From positions 5,766,001 to 5,830,000 of the forward strand of contig NZ_CP010310.2 in the NCBI RefSeq assembly GCF_000815105.2: a stretch of DNA of 64,000 bases, in the 5' to 3' direction. The position numbers and the translations under genes are program-made. Under the pieces are notes generated by a model. The model worked only from the letters and a program-made list of their open reading frames with translations, was not told the origin of the DNA and did not search any database. Of this stretch, positions 27,696-35,733 are shown piece after piece; the stretch's first letter is position 1; each line of letters starts with the position of its first letter. The DNA is from Pandoraea pulmonicola (lineage in GTDB: Bacteria; Pseudomonadota; Gammaproteobacteria; Burkholderiales; Burkholderiaceae).

Positions 27696-27913
27696 CCCCA
27701 AACAAGCGCCGCAGCCGTTTCGGGCATTCGACAGCGGAGCCCGGGCATCTGCAAATGCAGAAAAGCTATTGCACCGATAGGTTTAGACAACAACCCAAAA
27801 AACCGATCACCGCCAAGAAACGTCAACGCGAACGAAAACCAACATCAAAACGCCAAAGCCTTCCAGCAACGAGCACGTTCGCGCATGCGGAAAAAATCGA
27901 GAATCCGTTCGTG

Positions 27914-27922
27914 TTATCCACA
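27914..27922 (+). promoter_or_regulatory. DnaA box TTATCCACA
   Basis: Perfect match to the consensus. Confidence 0.75.
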
Positions 27923-27965
27923 CCCCAGACAGAGGAAGCAAATCCCGTCGGAGAATTTGCTTTTC

Positions 27966-27974
27966 TGTGGATAA
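27966..27974 (-). promoter_or_regulatory. DnaA box TTATCCACA
   Basis: Perfect match on the minus strand, 52 bp from the previous box. Confidence 0.75.
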
Positions 27975-28060
27975 CCCAAATCCCAGTTTCGTCGAGATTC
28001 CTGAAAAAATCCTGTAACCCCTTATTGCGGCAGTGCGCAATGGATTTAAATTACTCACAA

Positions 28061-28069
28061 CTATCCACA
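28061..28069 (+). promoter_or_regulatory. DnaA box CTATCCACA
   Basis: Eight of nine bases match the consensus. Confidence 0.6.
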
Positions 28070-28075
28070 AGCAAC

Positions 28076-28084
28076 TGTGAATAA
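28076..28084 (-). promoter_or_regulatory. DnaA box TTATTCACA
   Basis: It fits the relaxed consensus TTWTNCACA on the minus strand and faces the box at 28061. Confidence 0.6.
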
Positions 28085-28178
28085 GTGACATTGCTCTCCC
28101 CGACGTCCTCGCAAAGACTGAGATGACGAAAATAGGGACGGAACGGAATTTGAGAACGCTCGTTCACCATGTCGGGAC

Positions 28179-28209
28179 GAAAAAAAGCCCGCCGGGATTG
28201 GCGGGCTTT
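28179..28209 (-). terminator. Rho-independent terminator of the first liv operon
   Basis: On the minus strand AAAGCCCGCC and GGCGGGCTTT pair over 10 bp around a 6-nt loop, followed by a T-run. It lies 62 bp after the livF stop and stops transcription from entering the origin. Confidence 0.9.
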
Positions 28210-28270
28210 CAGAGATTTCCGGATACCTCCGGGGACAGCGAGAGAACCGACGAGACGGCCCTCGGAAAGC

Positions 28271-29017
28271 TTATGCAGCCTTCTTCGCCAGCCCCAGGTA
28301 TGTCTCGATGACCTTCGGGTTGCTGGCCAACTCCTGTGCCGGACCTTCCAGCGCGAGCTCGCCCGTCTCAATCACGTAGCCGTAATCGGCCACCTGCAAC
28401 GCCGCACGGGCATTCTGCTCGATCAGCAGCGTTGCCACCCCCGTCTTACGCAAGTCGTTGATGATATGGAAGATTTCCTTCACGATCAGCGGTGCGAGGC
28501 CGAGACTCGGTTCGTCGAGCATCAACAACTGCGGCTTGGCCATCAACGCACGGCCCACCGCCAGCATCTGACGCTCACCGCCCGAAAGTGTACCTGCCTG
28601 CTGCGTGCGACGCTCCTTGAGCCGCGGAAACAGCTCGTAGACCACTTCCATCTGGTCCAGGAAATTCTTCTCCCCGGCTCGCTTGCGACGGTACGCACCC
28701 AGCAACAGGTTGTCCTCAACCGTCATCGTCGAGAACAACTCGCGCTTCTCCGGCACCAGACACATACCGCGCGCCACGCGCGCTTCGATCGTCAGCGCCG
28801 ACATCTCGTGACCGAGATACGCCACGCTTCCCTTGCTCGAACCGTTGTGCGGCAACGCCCCCATGATCGCGTTGAGCATGCTCGACTTGCCCGCCCCGTT
28901 CGGACCAATCACCGTGACGATCTGGCCCGCTTCCACACGCAGATGTGCACCGTGCAGCGCCTCGACTTTGCCGTACGCGACGGCGAGGTCCTTGACCTCC
29001 AGAATTGCGTCCGCCAT
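28271..29017 (-). CDS. livF: Branched-chain amino acid ABC transporter ATPase LivF
   Basis: This 248-residue ABC ATPase has Walker A (GPNGAGKSS), signature LSGGERQMLAVGRALM and Walker B LLMLDEPSLGLAP, with the H-loop region missing the usual histidine as is common in LivF. The ATG at 29017 overlaps the livMG stop (TGATG) and has a GGAGG site; a GTG one codon earlier is less likely. It ends the livH-livMG-livF operon. Confidence 0.95.
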   Translation of the reverse strand: MADAILEVKDLAVAYGKVEALHGAHLRVEAGQIVTVIGPNGAGKSSMLNAIMGALPHNGSSKGSVAYLGHEMSALTIEARVARGMCLVPEKRELFSTMTVEDNLLLGAYRRKRAGEKNFLDQMEVVYELFPRLKERRTQQAGTLSGGERQMLAVGRALMAKPQLLMLDEPSLGLAPLIVKEIFHIINDLRKTGVATLLIEQNARAALQVADYGYVIETGELALEGPAQELASNPKVIETYLGLAKKAA

Positions 29018-30813
29018 CACTCCACTCCTCCAAGGTACGCCTCGAGCACCGCCGGGTTCTTCTGCACGTCTTCCGGCATCCCCTCAGCAATCTTGGTGCC
29101 GAACTCCATCACCACCAGGTGATCGGTCAGATTCATCACGAAATCCATGTCGTGCTCGACCAGCAGCACGCTCATGCCCTCGTCCTTCAGCTTCCTGAGC
29201 AAATCGCCCAGCGCCTGCTTCTCCTTGTAACGCAGGCCCGCAGCCGGTTCGTCGAGCAGCAGCAGCGTCGGATCGCAGGCCAACGCCCGGGCGATTTCCA
29301 GAATACGCTGCTGCCCCAACGCCAGGCTGCCCGCTTCGTCGTACATGTGCGCGCCCAGCCCCACACGCTCGATCTGCTTGGCCGCCTCGTGCAACAGCAT
29401 CGCCTCTTCACGACGATCGAGCCGCAGCACGCTCGACCACACACCACCCTGCGGACGACGACGCAGCCCATTCCCGTCGCGCAGATACGCGCCGATCGCC
29501 ACGTTCTCCAGCACGCTCATGTGCGGCATCAGACGCACGTGCTGGAAAGTCCGACCAATACCGCGCTTGACGATCTCGCGCGACGGCAGACGCTCGATGC
29601 GCTCGCCGAGGAACGAAATCTCGCCGCGCGTCGCCTGCAGCACACCCGTCACCAGGTTGAATGTCGTCGACTTACCCGCACCGTTCGGCCCGATCAGGCC
29701 GACGATCTCGCCCGCCTTCACTTCGAACGACACGTCGTTTACCGCGACCAGACCACCGAACTCCTTGCGCGCCTTCTCCAGCTTGAGCACCACTTCGCCC
29801 ACGGCCGGCTTGGCGCGATGCCCCAGCGCATCAGCCTGCTCAGGCGCCTTCGCCACGCGCCGCGCCGGGAAGATCTTGCCGAAGAACGGCCACACACCAT
29901 CGCGCGCATACTGCAGCAGCAACACCAGCAAGACGCCGAAGACGATCGTCTCGAAGTTGCCGTTCGCACCCAGCAGCACCGGCAGAATGTTCTGCAGGTA
30001 GTCCTTGAGCACCGTGAGGATCGCCGCGCCCAGCACCGCACCCCAGACGTGCGAGACGCCACCGACCACGGCCATGAACAGATATTCGATGCCGTGATTC
30101 AGGTTGAACGGCGTGGGGTTCACAGCACGCTGCAGGTGCGCGTACAGCCAGCCCGAAATCGCCGCGAGCACCGCCGCATAGACGAACACCACGACCTTCA
30201 TCCACGCCGTGTTCACGCCCATCGCCTCGGCCATCACGCCACCGCCCTTGAGGGCGCGAATCGCTCGGCCCGGACGCGAGTCGAGCAGGTTCTTGACCGA
30301 CACCACCGCCAGCACCACCACGATCCAGATCAAATAGAACATCTGACGCCCGCTCACCAACTCGAGCCCGAACAGGTTGATGGTCGGAATGTCGTTCAGG
30401 CCGTCGTACTTGCCCAGGAACTCCAGGTTGCCGAACAGGTAGTACAGCGACAAACCCCAGGCGATCGTGCCCAACGGCAGGAAGTGGCCGGACAGACGCA
30501 TGGTGATCGCGCCGATGACCAGCGCCGCGGCCGCCGTAATGGCGATACCGACAATCAGGCCGAGCCACGGCGACGCGCCATAGGCGGTCGTGAGGTACGC
30601 CGTCGCATACGCGCCCAGACCGACGAAGGCGGCCTGGCCGAACGACGTCATCCCGGCCACGCCGGTGAGCAACACCAGGCCGATCGCGACAATGCTGTAC
30701 AGGCCGATGTAGTTGAGCAGCGTCACCCAGTATTCAGGCAGACGCACCGGTGCCGGCAGGACCGGCAACACGGCCAGCAGCACCAAAAAAATCAGGAAGT
30801 ATTTGTTTTTCAT
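29017..30813 (-). CDS. livMG: Fused LivM permease - LivG ATPase
   Basis: This 598-residue protein joins two normally separate subunits. Residues about 1-310 form a LivM-type permease with around nine membrane helices (LLTGVAGMTSFGQAAFVGLGAY and VVGGVSHVWGAVLG are typical). After a short linker, residues about 345-595 are a LivG ATPase with Walker A GPNGAGKSTT, signature LALGQQRILEIARAL and Walker B LLLLDEPAAGL. It lies 18 bp after livH and overlaps livF. Confidence 0.95.
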   Translation of the reverse strand: MKNKYFLIFLVLLAVLPVLPAPVRLPEYWVTLLNYIGLYSIVAIGLVLLTGVAGMTSFGQAAFVGLGAYATAYLTTAYGASPWLGLIVGIAITAAAALVIGAITMRLSGHFLPLGTIAWGLSLYYLFGNLEFLGKYDGLNDIPTINLFGLELVSGRQMFYLIWIVVVLAVVSVKNLLDSRPGRAIRALKGGGVMAEAMGVNTAWMKVVVFVYAAVLAAISGWLYAHLQRAVNPTPFNLNHGIEYLFMAVVGGVSHVWGAVLGAAILTVLKDYLQNILPVLLGANGNFETIVFGVLLVLLLQYARDGVWPFFGKIFPARRVAKAPEQADALGHRAKPAVGEVVLKLEKARKEFGGLVAVNDVSFEVKAGEIVGLIGPNGAGKSTTFNLVTGVLQATRGEISFLGERIERLPSREIVKRGIGRTFQHVRLMPHMSVLENVAIGAYLRDGNGLRRRPQGGVWSSVLRLDRREEAMLLHEAAKQIERVGLGAHMYDEAGSLALGQQRILEIARALACDPTLLLLDEPAAGLRYKEKQALGDLLRKLKDEGMSVLLVEHDMDFVMNLTDHLVVMEFGTKIAEGMPEDVQKNPAVLEAYLGGVE

Positions 30814-30831
30814 TCTGTGGTCCGCCCCGGC

Positions 30832-31887
30832 TTATTCCTCGTCTTCTTCCACGTGCTTGCTCGTGAGCGAAAGCCACAGCAGCACCGGAAGGATCAGCGT
30901 GAAGACGATGACCTCCTTGTACGCACTCGCCCAGAACGACGAATACGACTCGAGCAGGCCCACCAGAATGGCGCCCAGCGCCGCGACCGGATAGCTCACC
31001 AGACCGCCGATGATCGCACCCACGAAGCCCTTCAGACCGATCAGGAAGCCCGACTCGTAGTAGATGGTCGTGATCGGCGCGATCAGAATGCCGCACAGCA
31101 CGCCCAGCACGGCCGCCAGCGTGAACGCCAGACGTCCCGCCTGCACCGTGCCGATGCCCACCAGACGCGCGCCAAGCCGGTTCACGGCCGTCGCGCGCAA
31201 CGCCTTGCCCGAGAGCGATCGATCGAAGTAGAAGTACAACGCCAGGATCATCACGACCGAAACGCCCACCACCCACAGACTCTGCCCCGAAATCATCACC
31301 GAACCGATGTTGAAACTCGCATCGGAGAACGCCTGCGTGCGCGAACCCTCGGCGCCGAACATCACCAGACCCAGTCCCGTAAGCGCAAAGTGCACGCCGA
31401 CCGAGACGATCAGCAGCAACAGCGTGCTCGCCTCGGCGAGCGGCTGGTACGCGAGGCGATAAAGCATCGGTCCCATGGGCACCACGACCAGCAGCGTGAC
31501 GGCGATCTGCACGAGCATCGGCAGCGTCATCGGGGCAAGCGCCTTGACGACAAAGAACACGGCAATCGGAAACACCAGATATTTGCCCGCGAGCACCGGC
31601 ACAATGCGACCGGCCAGCTTGCGACGCTCGCTGTGACGCAACACGCCGACCGTCTCCACGATGAACGTGCACACGCCCATCGCCACGAGCAGCCAGCTCG
31701 TCAGCGGAAACTTCTGGGTTTGCAGTGCCGCCAGCGTGAGCGCGCCATACGACACGAACTCGCCCTGCGGAATAAAGATGACGCGGGTGACGGAAAACAC
31801 CAACACGAGCGCCAATGCCAGCAAGGCATAAATCGCACCCGTAGTGATGCCGTCCTGCGCCAGGATGGCTGCAATCGAAAGATCCAT
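30832..31887 (-). CDS. livH: Branched-chain amino acid ABC transporter permease LivH
   Basis: The ATG at 31887 with an AGGAG site gives a 351-residue inner-membrane permease starting MDLSIAAILAQDGITTGAIYALLALALVLVFS, the usual first helix. It is longer than typical LivH (about 300) because of an extra hydrophobic stretch around residues 60-130. The conserved EAA-like loop is visible near RLGARLVGIGTVQAGRLAF. A possible MarR-type operator lies upstream at 32032-32051. Confidence 0.92.
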   Translation of the reverse strand: MDLSIAAILAQDGITTGAIYALLALALVLVFSVTRVIFIPQGEFVSYGALTLAALQTQKFPLTSWLLVAMGVCTFIVETVGVLRHSERRKLAGRIVPVLAGKYLVFPIAVFFVVKALAPMTLPMLVQIAVTLLVVVPMGPMLYRLAYQPLAEASTLLLLIVSVGVHFALTGLGLVMFGAEGSRTQAFSDASFNIGSVMISGQSLWVVGVSVVMILALYFYFDRSLSGKALRATAVNRLGARLVGIGTVQAGRLAFTLAAVLGVLCGILIAPITTIYYESGFLIGLKGFVGAIIGGLVSYPVAALGAILVGLLESYSSFWASAYKEVIVFTLILPVLLWLSLTSKHVEEDEE

Positions 31888-32031
31888 GCTCCTCTCACTT
31901 CGTTTGAGTACTTCTTGAACCGGCTGGCGAGACAGCCGGTGTGATGCACGGTGCGGCGCGCTGCCGCCCCGTTCCCCTTCACATCGATACACCCCGCACG
32001 TTCCCCGTGACGCAGCGCAGCGAATTATGAA

Positions 32032-32051
32032 TTGTATAAATCGTTATGCAT
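32032..32051. promoter_or_regulatory. Imperfect AT-rich dyad upstream of livH
   Basis: ATAA-ATCG-TTAT at 32036-32047 extends imperfectly to about 20 bp, a size usual for MarR operators. It lies between the MarR gene and livH. Confidence 0.35.
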
Positions 32052-32082
32052 TGGTAAAACCCGGGCGACTACTGAGACGCCA

Positions 32083-32583
32083 TCACATCACCGACTTCCG
32101 GCGACGACGCGGCTTGGCCGGCAGCGCCGGCGCTTCGGCCAGCACGTCGGGCGGAAGCGCATCGTGCACGACATCGAGCAACCGGTAGATCTCGGCGAGC
32201 GTGTCGCGCCCGACCTTGTCTTCCAGAAAGCGATAGCGCGCCTCGACCAGCGGGCCGAGCTTCTTGCACAACGCCCGGCTCGACGGCGTGAGCGAAACCA
32301 TCACCCGACGCTGATCGGCCGCCACCCGCCGGCGCAGAATCAGTCCCGCCGCCTCCATGCGCTCGAGCATTCCCGACAGACTCGGGCTGAGAATGCAGCA
32401 CTCGCGCGCCACCTGCCCGATCTCCATCTCCCCGGATTCGCTATCGTTGACGGCGCGTATGACACGCCATTGTTGTTCCGTGATGTCGTAACAATTGAGC
32501 AAGGGCCGAAACAGCCCCATTACCGCCTCACGCGTCTGTAATAACACCAGGGATAGATTGCGGTGTTCGAATTCACCCGTCAT
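32083..32583 (-). CDS. HpaR-like MarR-family regulator
   Basis: This 166-residue winged-helix protein begins at ATG 32583. The start (SLVLLQTREAVMGLFRPLL then DITEQQWRVIRAV) and the recognition region (ECCILSPSLSGMLERMEAAGLILRR) closely resemble HpaR, the repressor of homoprotocatechuate degradation. It ends with a Lys/Arg-rich tail. Its place between livK and livH suggests it controls this transporter, perhaps in response to an aromatic acid; that is inference. Confidence 0.85.
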   Translation of the reverse strand: MTGEFEHRNLSLVLLQTREAVMGLFRPLLNCYDITEQQWRVIRAVNDSESGEMEIGQVARECCILSPSLSGMLERMEAAGLILRRRVAADQRRVMVSLTPSSRALCKKLGPLVEARYRFLEDKVGRDTLAEIYRLLDVVHDALPPDVLAEAPALPAKPRRRRKSVM

Positions 32584-32717
32584 GGTTTTACGCTCGAAAG
32601 GATCGCCTGGGACAGCCCCCCGGCTGCGGCGATCAGGTTGGGACAACGCGGCCTCTCATGTGCCGCTCTCAAGTGCATGTCCTGCCGTCTCTTTGCGAGC
32701 GCGAAACTACCACGCTC

Positions 32718-32743
32718 AAAAAAAACGGGCGCGAACGCCCGTT
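32718..32743 (-). terminator. Rho-independent terminator after livK
   Basis: AACGGGCG and CGCCCGTT pair around a TTCG tetraloop on the minus strand, followed by eight T. It lies about 90 bp past the livK stop, so livK and the MarR gene are likely separate transcripts. Confidence 0.9.
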
Positions 32744-32832
32744 CTTCCGGCCCGGTCAACCGCGACCGGACACGACTGCTGCGGATACGACAACGGGGCA
32801 TGCCTGCGTGCTATAGGCAGCCCCGAAGCGCA

Positions 32833-33978
32833 TCAGTTCGCCAATTTCCACTTGCCGTCGACGATTTGCACCATCACGCGCGAGCGCTGATCCAGACCGT
32901 TGTGGTCGTTCTTGCTCATATTGAAGATACCGGCGGTGCCCGGCATGTCCTTCACGTTCTCCAGCGCGTCGCGCAGCGCCGCGCGGAATTCCGGCGTACC
33001 CGGCTTGGCCTTCTTCAGCGCGACCGGAATCGTCGCCTGCAGCAACAGGCCGCCGTCCCAGGCGTGACCGCCGAACGTCGAGATCGAGCCGGCGCCATAG
33101 GCCTTCTCGTAAGCCGCCTTGTACGCGGCGGCCGACTTCTTCACCGGATTGTCGTTCGGCAGTTGCTCGACCACGAGTAGCGGGCCGGCCGGCAGGTACG
33201 TGCCTTCGCAGTCCTTGCCGCACACGCGCAGGAAGTCGTTGTTGGCCACGCCGTGCGTCTGATACAGCTTGCCCTTGTAGCCGCGCTCCTTGAGCGTGCG
33301 CTGCGGCAGTGCCGCCGGCGTGCCCGAACCGGCGACCAGCACGGCGTCCGGGTTCGCGCCCATGACCTTGAGAACCTGACCCGTCACCGACGTATCGGCG
33401 CGGTTGAAGCGCTCGTTGGCCACGATCTTGATCTTGTTCAGGTCGGCGGCCTTCTGGAATTCCTTGTACCAGCCCTCGCCGTAGGCGTCGGCAAAACCGA
33501 TGAAGGCAGCGGTCTTCACGCCGTTGTCGGCCATGTGCTTGGCAATGGCGGTCGCCATCAGAATGTCGTTCTGCGGCGTCTTGAAGGCCCACATGCGCTT
33601 GGCGTCGACCGGCTCGACGATGGCGGCGCCCGCGGCCATCGAGATGACCGGCGTTTGCGTCTCCGCCGCCACGTCGACCATGGCCAGCGAGTTCGGCGTC
33701 ACGGTCGAACCGAGCACGGCGTCGACGTGATCTTCGCTGATGAGCTTGCGCATGTTCTTGACGGCGGTCGTCGTGTCCGTGGCGTCGTCGAGCACGATGT
33801 ATTGCACCGACTGACCGCCGATCGTCTTCGGCATCAGCGAAATGGTGTTCTTCTCGGGAATGCCCAGCGAAGCGGCGGGACCGGTCGCCGACAGCGACAC
33901 GCCAATCTTCACCTGAGCGTTCGCAACGCCCGCGGCCAGCATCATCGCCGATGCCATGCACAGCAACTTCAGTTTCAT
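32833..33978 (-). CDS. livK: Branched-chain amino acid-type substrate-binding protein LivK
   Basis: The ATG at 33978 with a GAGGAG site gives 381 residues with a signal peptide (cleavage expected after VANA, about residue 21). The mature part is a type I periplasmic binding protein: VKIGVSLSATGPAASLG, then VDAVLGSTVTPNSLAM and AFIGFADAYGEGWYKEFQ. Two cysteines (VCGKDC) may form a disulphide. The ligand may be an amino acid or an aromatic acid. It feeds the livH-livMG-livF membrane complex. Confidence 0.92.
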   Translation of the reverse strand: MKLKLLCMASAMMLAAGVANAQVKIGVSLSATGPAASLGIPEKNTISLMPKTIGGQSVQYIVLDDATDTTTAVKNMRKLISEDHVDAVLGSTVTPNSLAMVDVAAETQTPVISMAAGAAIVEPVDAKRMWAFKTPQNDILMATAIAKHMADNGVKTAAFIGFADAYGEGWYKEFQKAADLNKIKIVANERFNRADTSVTGQVLKVMGANPDAVLVAGSGTPAALPQRTLKERGYKGKLYQTHGVANNDFLRVCGKDCEGTYLPAGPLLVVEQLPNDNPVKKSAAAYKAAYEKAYGAGSISTFGGHAWDGGLLLQATIPVALKKAKPGTPEFRAALRDALENVKDMPGTAGIFNMSKNDHNGLDQRSRVMVQIVDGKWKLAN

Positions 33979-34018
33979 TTGGGTCTCCTCACAAAAATTC
34001 GAATTCGTTCTTTTGACA

Positions 34019-34042
34019 TTAACCGACCGCACAGTCGGTAAA
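34019..34042. promoter_or_regulatory. Operator-like inverted repeat ACCGAC-N6-GTCGGT upstream of livK
   Basis: The dyad at 34022-34039 extends to TTAACCGAC/GTCGGTAA with one insertion. It lies 44 bp before the livK start, in the promoter position. ACCGAC/GTCGGT half-sites are common for TetR-family repressors, PaaR among them. No regulator of that family is in the window. Confidence 0.5.
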
Positions 34043-34170
34043 TTGTCGCCCATCTTACGGGCACCGGCACCTTCTCGTAAAGTGCGGTTTCCCCACATGT
34101 GGCATCGCACGCATACGCGTCTGCCTGCCACGCCCGGCGGCGTTCCCGCCGCTTTTCTTGCCGCGCCCGA

Positions 34171-34947
34171 TCAGTTGCGCAGGAATGCGTCGTATCCGGT
34201 CTTCACGATCAGCACGGCGAGCACCGCCAGAAACATGCGACGCACGAAGCCCACGCCGTGCTTGAGCGCCAGCCGACTGCCGACCTGACTGCCCATGACG
34301 TTCATGACGGCCATGCCGAGGCCGACCTGCCACCACACATGCCCGCCCATGCCGAAGAGCAGCAACGCGGCGAGATTGGTCGCCACGTTCACGATCTTCG
34401 ACGACGCCGAAGCGTTGACGAAGTCCTGCCCGAACAGGCGCACGAACAGAAACACGAGGAAGCTGCCGGTGCCCGGGCCGAAGAAACCGTCGTAGAAGCC
34501 GATGGCGCCGCCCACGGCCACCGCCATGAGGGTCACCCCCGTCCCGCCCTTCACAGGGGCGTGGACCGTGCCGAAATCCTTCTTGCGCAGCGTGTAGATG
34601 GCGACGCCGGCCAGCACGAACGGCAACGCCTTGCGCAACACATCCGCCGGAATATGGGTGACGGCGTACGCGCCGCAAAACGAAAACACGAAGGCCGCCA
34701 CGGTCGCCGGCACCAGGATCGCCCAGCGAAGCTGGATGCCGCGCGCGTAGTGCATCGCGGCCGACGCCGTGCCCCAGATGCCGGCCAGCTTGTTCGTGCC
34801 GAACAGCACGGGCGGCGCAGCGTTCGGGAAGACGGCGAAAAGCGTCGGCACCGAGATCAGACCGCCGCCGCCAACGACGGCATCCACCAGACCGGCAAGA
34901 AACGCCCCGCCCGCGAGCATCAGTAAATCACTCAGTGCCCAGTCCAT
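34171..34947 (-). CDS. TSUP-family (TauE/SafE) anion permease
   Basis: This 258-residue membrane protein starts at ATG 34947 with a GGAGGA site. Eight hydrophobic helices carry the duplicated family motif: GGAFLAGLVDAVVGGGGLISVP near the N-terminus and GFYDGFFGPGTGSFLVF in the middle. TSUP proteins export or import sulphite, sulphonates or organic acids; substrate is not determinable here. It stands alone, separated from livK by about 190 bp. Confidence 0.9.
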   Translation of the reverse strand: MDWALSDLLMLAGGAFLAGLVDAVVGGGGLISVPTLFAVFPNAAPPVLFGTNKLAGIWGTASAAMHYARGIQLRWAILVPATVAAFVFSFCGAYAVTHIPADVLRKALPFVLAGVAIYTLRKKDFGTVHAPVKGGTGVTLMAVAVGGAIGFYDGFFGPGTGSFLVFLFVRLFGQDFVNASASSKIVNVATNLAALLLFGMGGHVWWQVGLGMAVMNVMGSQVGSRLALKHGVGFVRRMFLAVLAVLIVKTGYDAFLRN

Positions 34948-35488
34948 CACGATGTCCTCCCTGCACGCGCGTCGCGCACTCGCGAGAACCGATGAATGCG
35001 CTCGTCGGCGGGCGCCACGAACGGAGAGGACGACGGAACGACAAGCAGGCAGGACATACGACGGCGGCGAATGTTCGGGGGAGCCGAATGAACACGATAA
35101 AGAAACGGGACGCGAGGCGCGGGAGCAGACACGCGCGATGGGAGACCGGGGCGCCCGGAGCCTCCGGCGAGAACACCGCTCGAGACTGCCCCATGTCGGC
35201 CGATACCGCCCAACGCCGCCGAATACCGACTGCGAATCGCGTAGCAAAACGGCGAGCATAGCGTCTTTAGGCCGCATTGCGCGTATTTGGCCGACACGAT
35301 TCTCGCAGCGTGGCGTGAAATCGATGGCCCGACAAACAGAAACGGTGCAAAAAGGGGTGATAAAACAGGCGAGAAAGCCGCCGCGAAAGCGGACGCAAAG
35401 AATGAAGGAGGATGCGATGTGACGCGAAGCCAGCATGGCCGACTGCAACAGGAAGCCGTTGGCACGCGATGGCGGAGCGCAATATAAA
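34948..35488. other. Stretch without a recognisable gene
   Basis: Open frames here have no ribosome site or family resemblance. The plus strand is noticeably purine-rich (many GA and CGA runs) between about 34980 and 35400. I see no repeats, RNA gene or clear promoter. Confidence 0.4.
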
Positions 35489-35520
35489 AAGCGCTGTTGG
35501 AGTTCTCTCCAACAGCGCTT
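35489..35520 (-). terminator. Strong rho-independent terminator after the second liv operon
   Basis: A perfect 14-bp stem (AAGCGCTGTTGGAG and its complement) closes a 4-nt loop. On the minus strand it is followed by TTTTTATATT; on the plus strand by CCTTTTT. It lies about 215 bp past livM. Confidence 0.88.
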
Positions 35521-35733
35521 CCTTTTTGGCGGTGCGCGTTTTCGCGCTTATTGTCTCCTCGTTCCTCGCCCCTATATCCTGCTGTGACGCGAACTGAGGG
35601 AGAGAATAAAGGAGCACCCGATGCACCACAAGTCAGCATTTACCCCTACGGATTAGCTTTTTTCCGACATACATGCCTCAGGGCGACGATCTGGCGCCCC
35701 ATTCCGGTGCGCCCGCCGCCCTGCCCCGGCGCG

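Larger units (their letters stand above)
26738..27740 (+). repeat. Direct array of 189-bp parS-hairpin repeats
   Basis: Units begin at 26738, 26926, 27115, 27304 and 27493, with a truncated sixth at 27682. Spacing is 189 bp (188 for the first). Units 2-5 differ at only a few positions. Each has a parS-like site, about 38 bp of spacer, a 70-nt hairpin (26789-26858, 26978-27047, 27167-27236, 27356-27425, 27545-27614), then a conserved tail. The 14-mer GACTTTCAGGTGGA lies in every loop, at 26817, 27006, 27195, 27384 and 27573. Near-identity suggests recent homogenisation or expansion. Confidence 0.92.
27746..28100. other. Putative chromosomal replication origin (oriC)
   Basis: This A-rich segment holds two perfect DnaA boxes (27914-27922 plus, 27966-27974 minus) and two near-perfect ones (28061-28069 plus, 28076-28084 minus) within 171 bp, with a short AT-rich run (28040-28060) beside the last pair. 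It lies between the parS array and the liv terminator, close to mnmG-rsmG-parAB, the classic origin neighbourhood. dnaA is not in the window. Genes left of it run away from it; those immediately right run toward it. Confidence 0.75.
25722..28270. other. Gene-free centromere/origin region between mnmG and livF
   Basis: About 2.5 kb hold no convincing protein gene. From left to right: three parS-like sites in one orientation, two with hairpins (25812-26281); about 450 bp of unremarkable DNA (26282-26737); a direct array of five near-identical 189-bp units, the first with a decayed parS, plus a truncated sixth (26738-27740); an A-rich stretch and a cluster of DnaA boxes (27746-28100); and the liv operon terminator (28179-28209). 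Long frames crossing the array exist only because 189 is a multiple of three. Confidence 0.85.

Noticed and set aside
26751..27780. Long reading frames on both strands (316 and 321 codons) encoding a 63-residue repeat across the parS array
   Set aside because: The 189-bp repeat is a multiple of three, so any open frame in one unit stays open through all units. No ribosome site, no family resemblance, and the same happens in several frames.
34948..35448. Upstream extension of the TSUP permease frame by 167 codons
   Set aside because: The added part is Arg/Ser/Cys-rich, without homology, and a strong ribosome site precedes the ATG at 34947.
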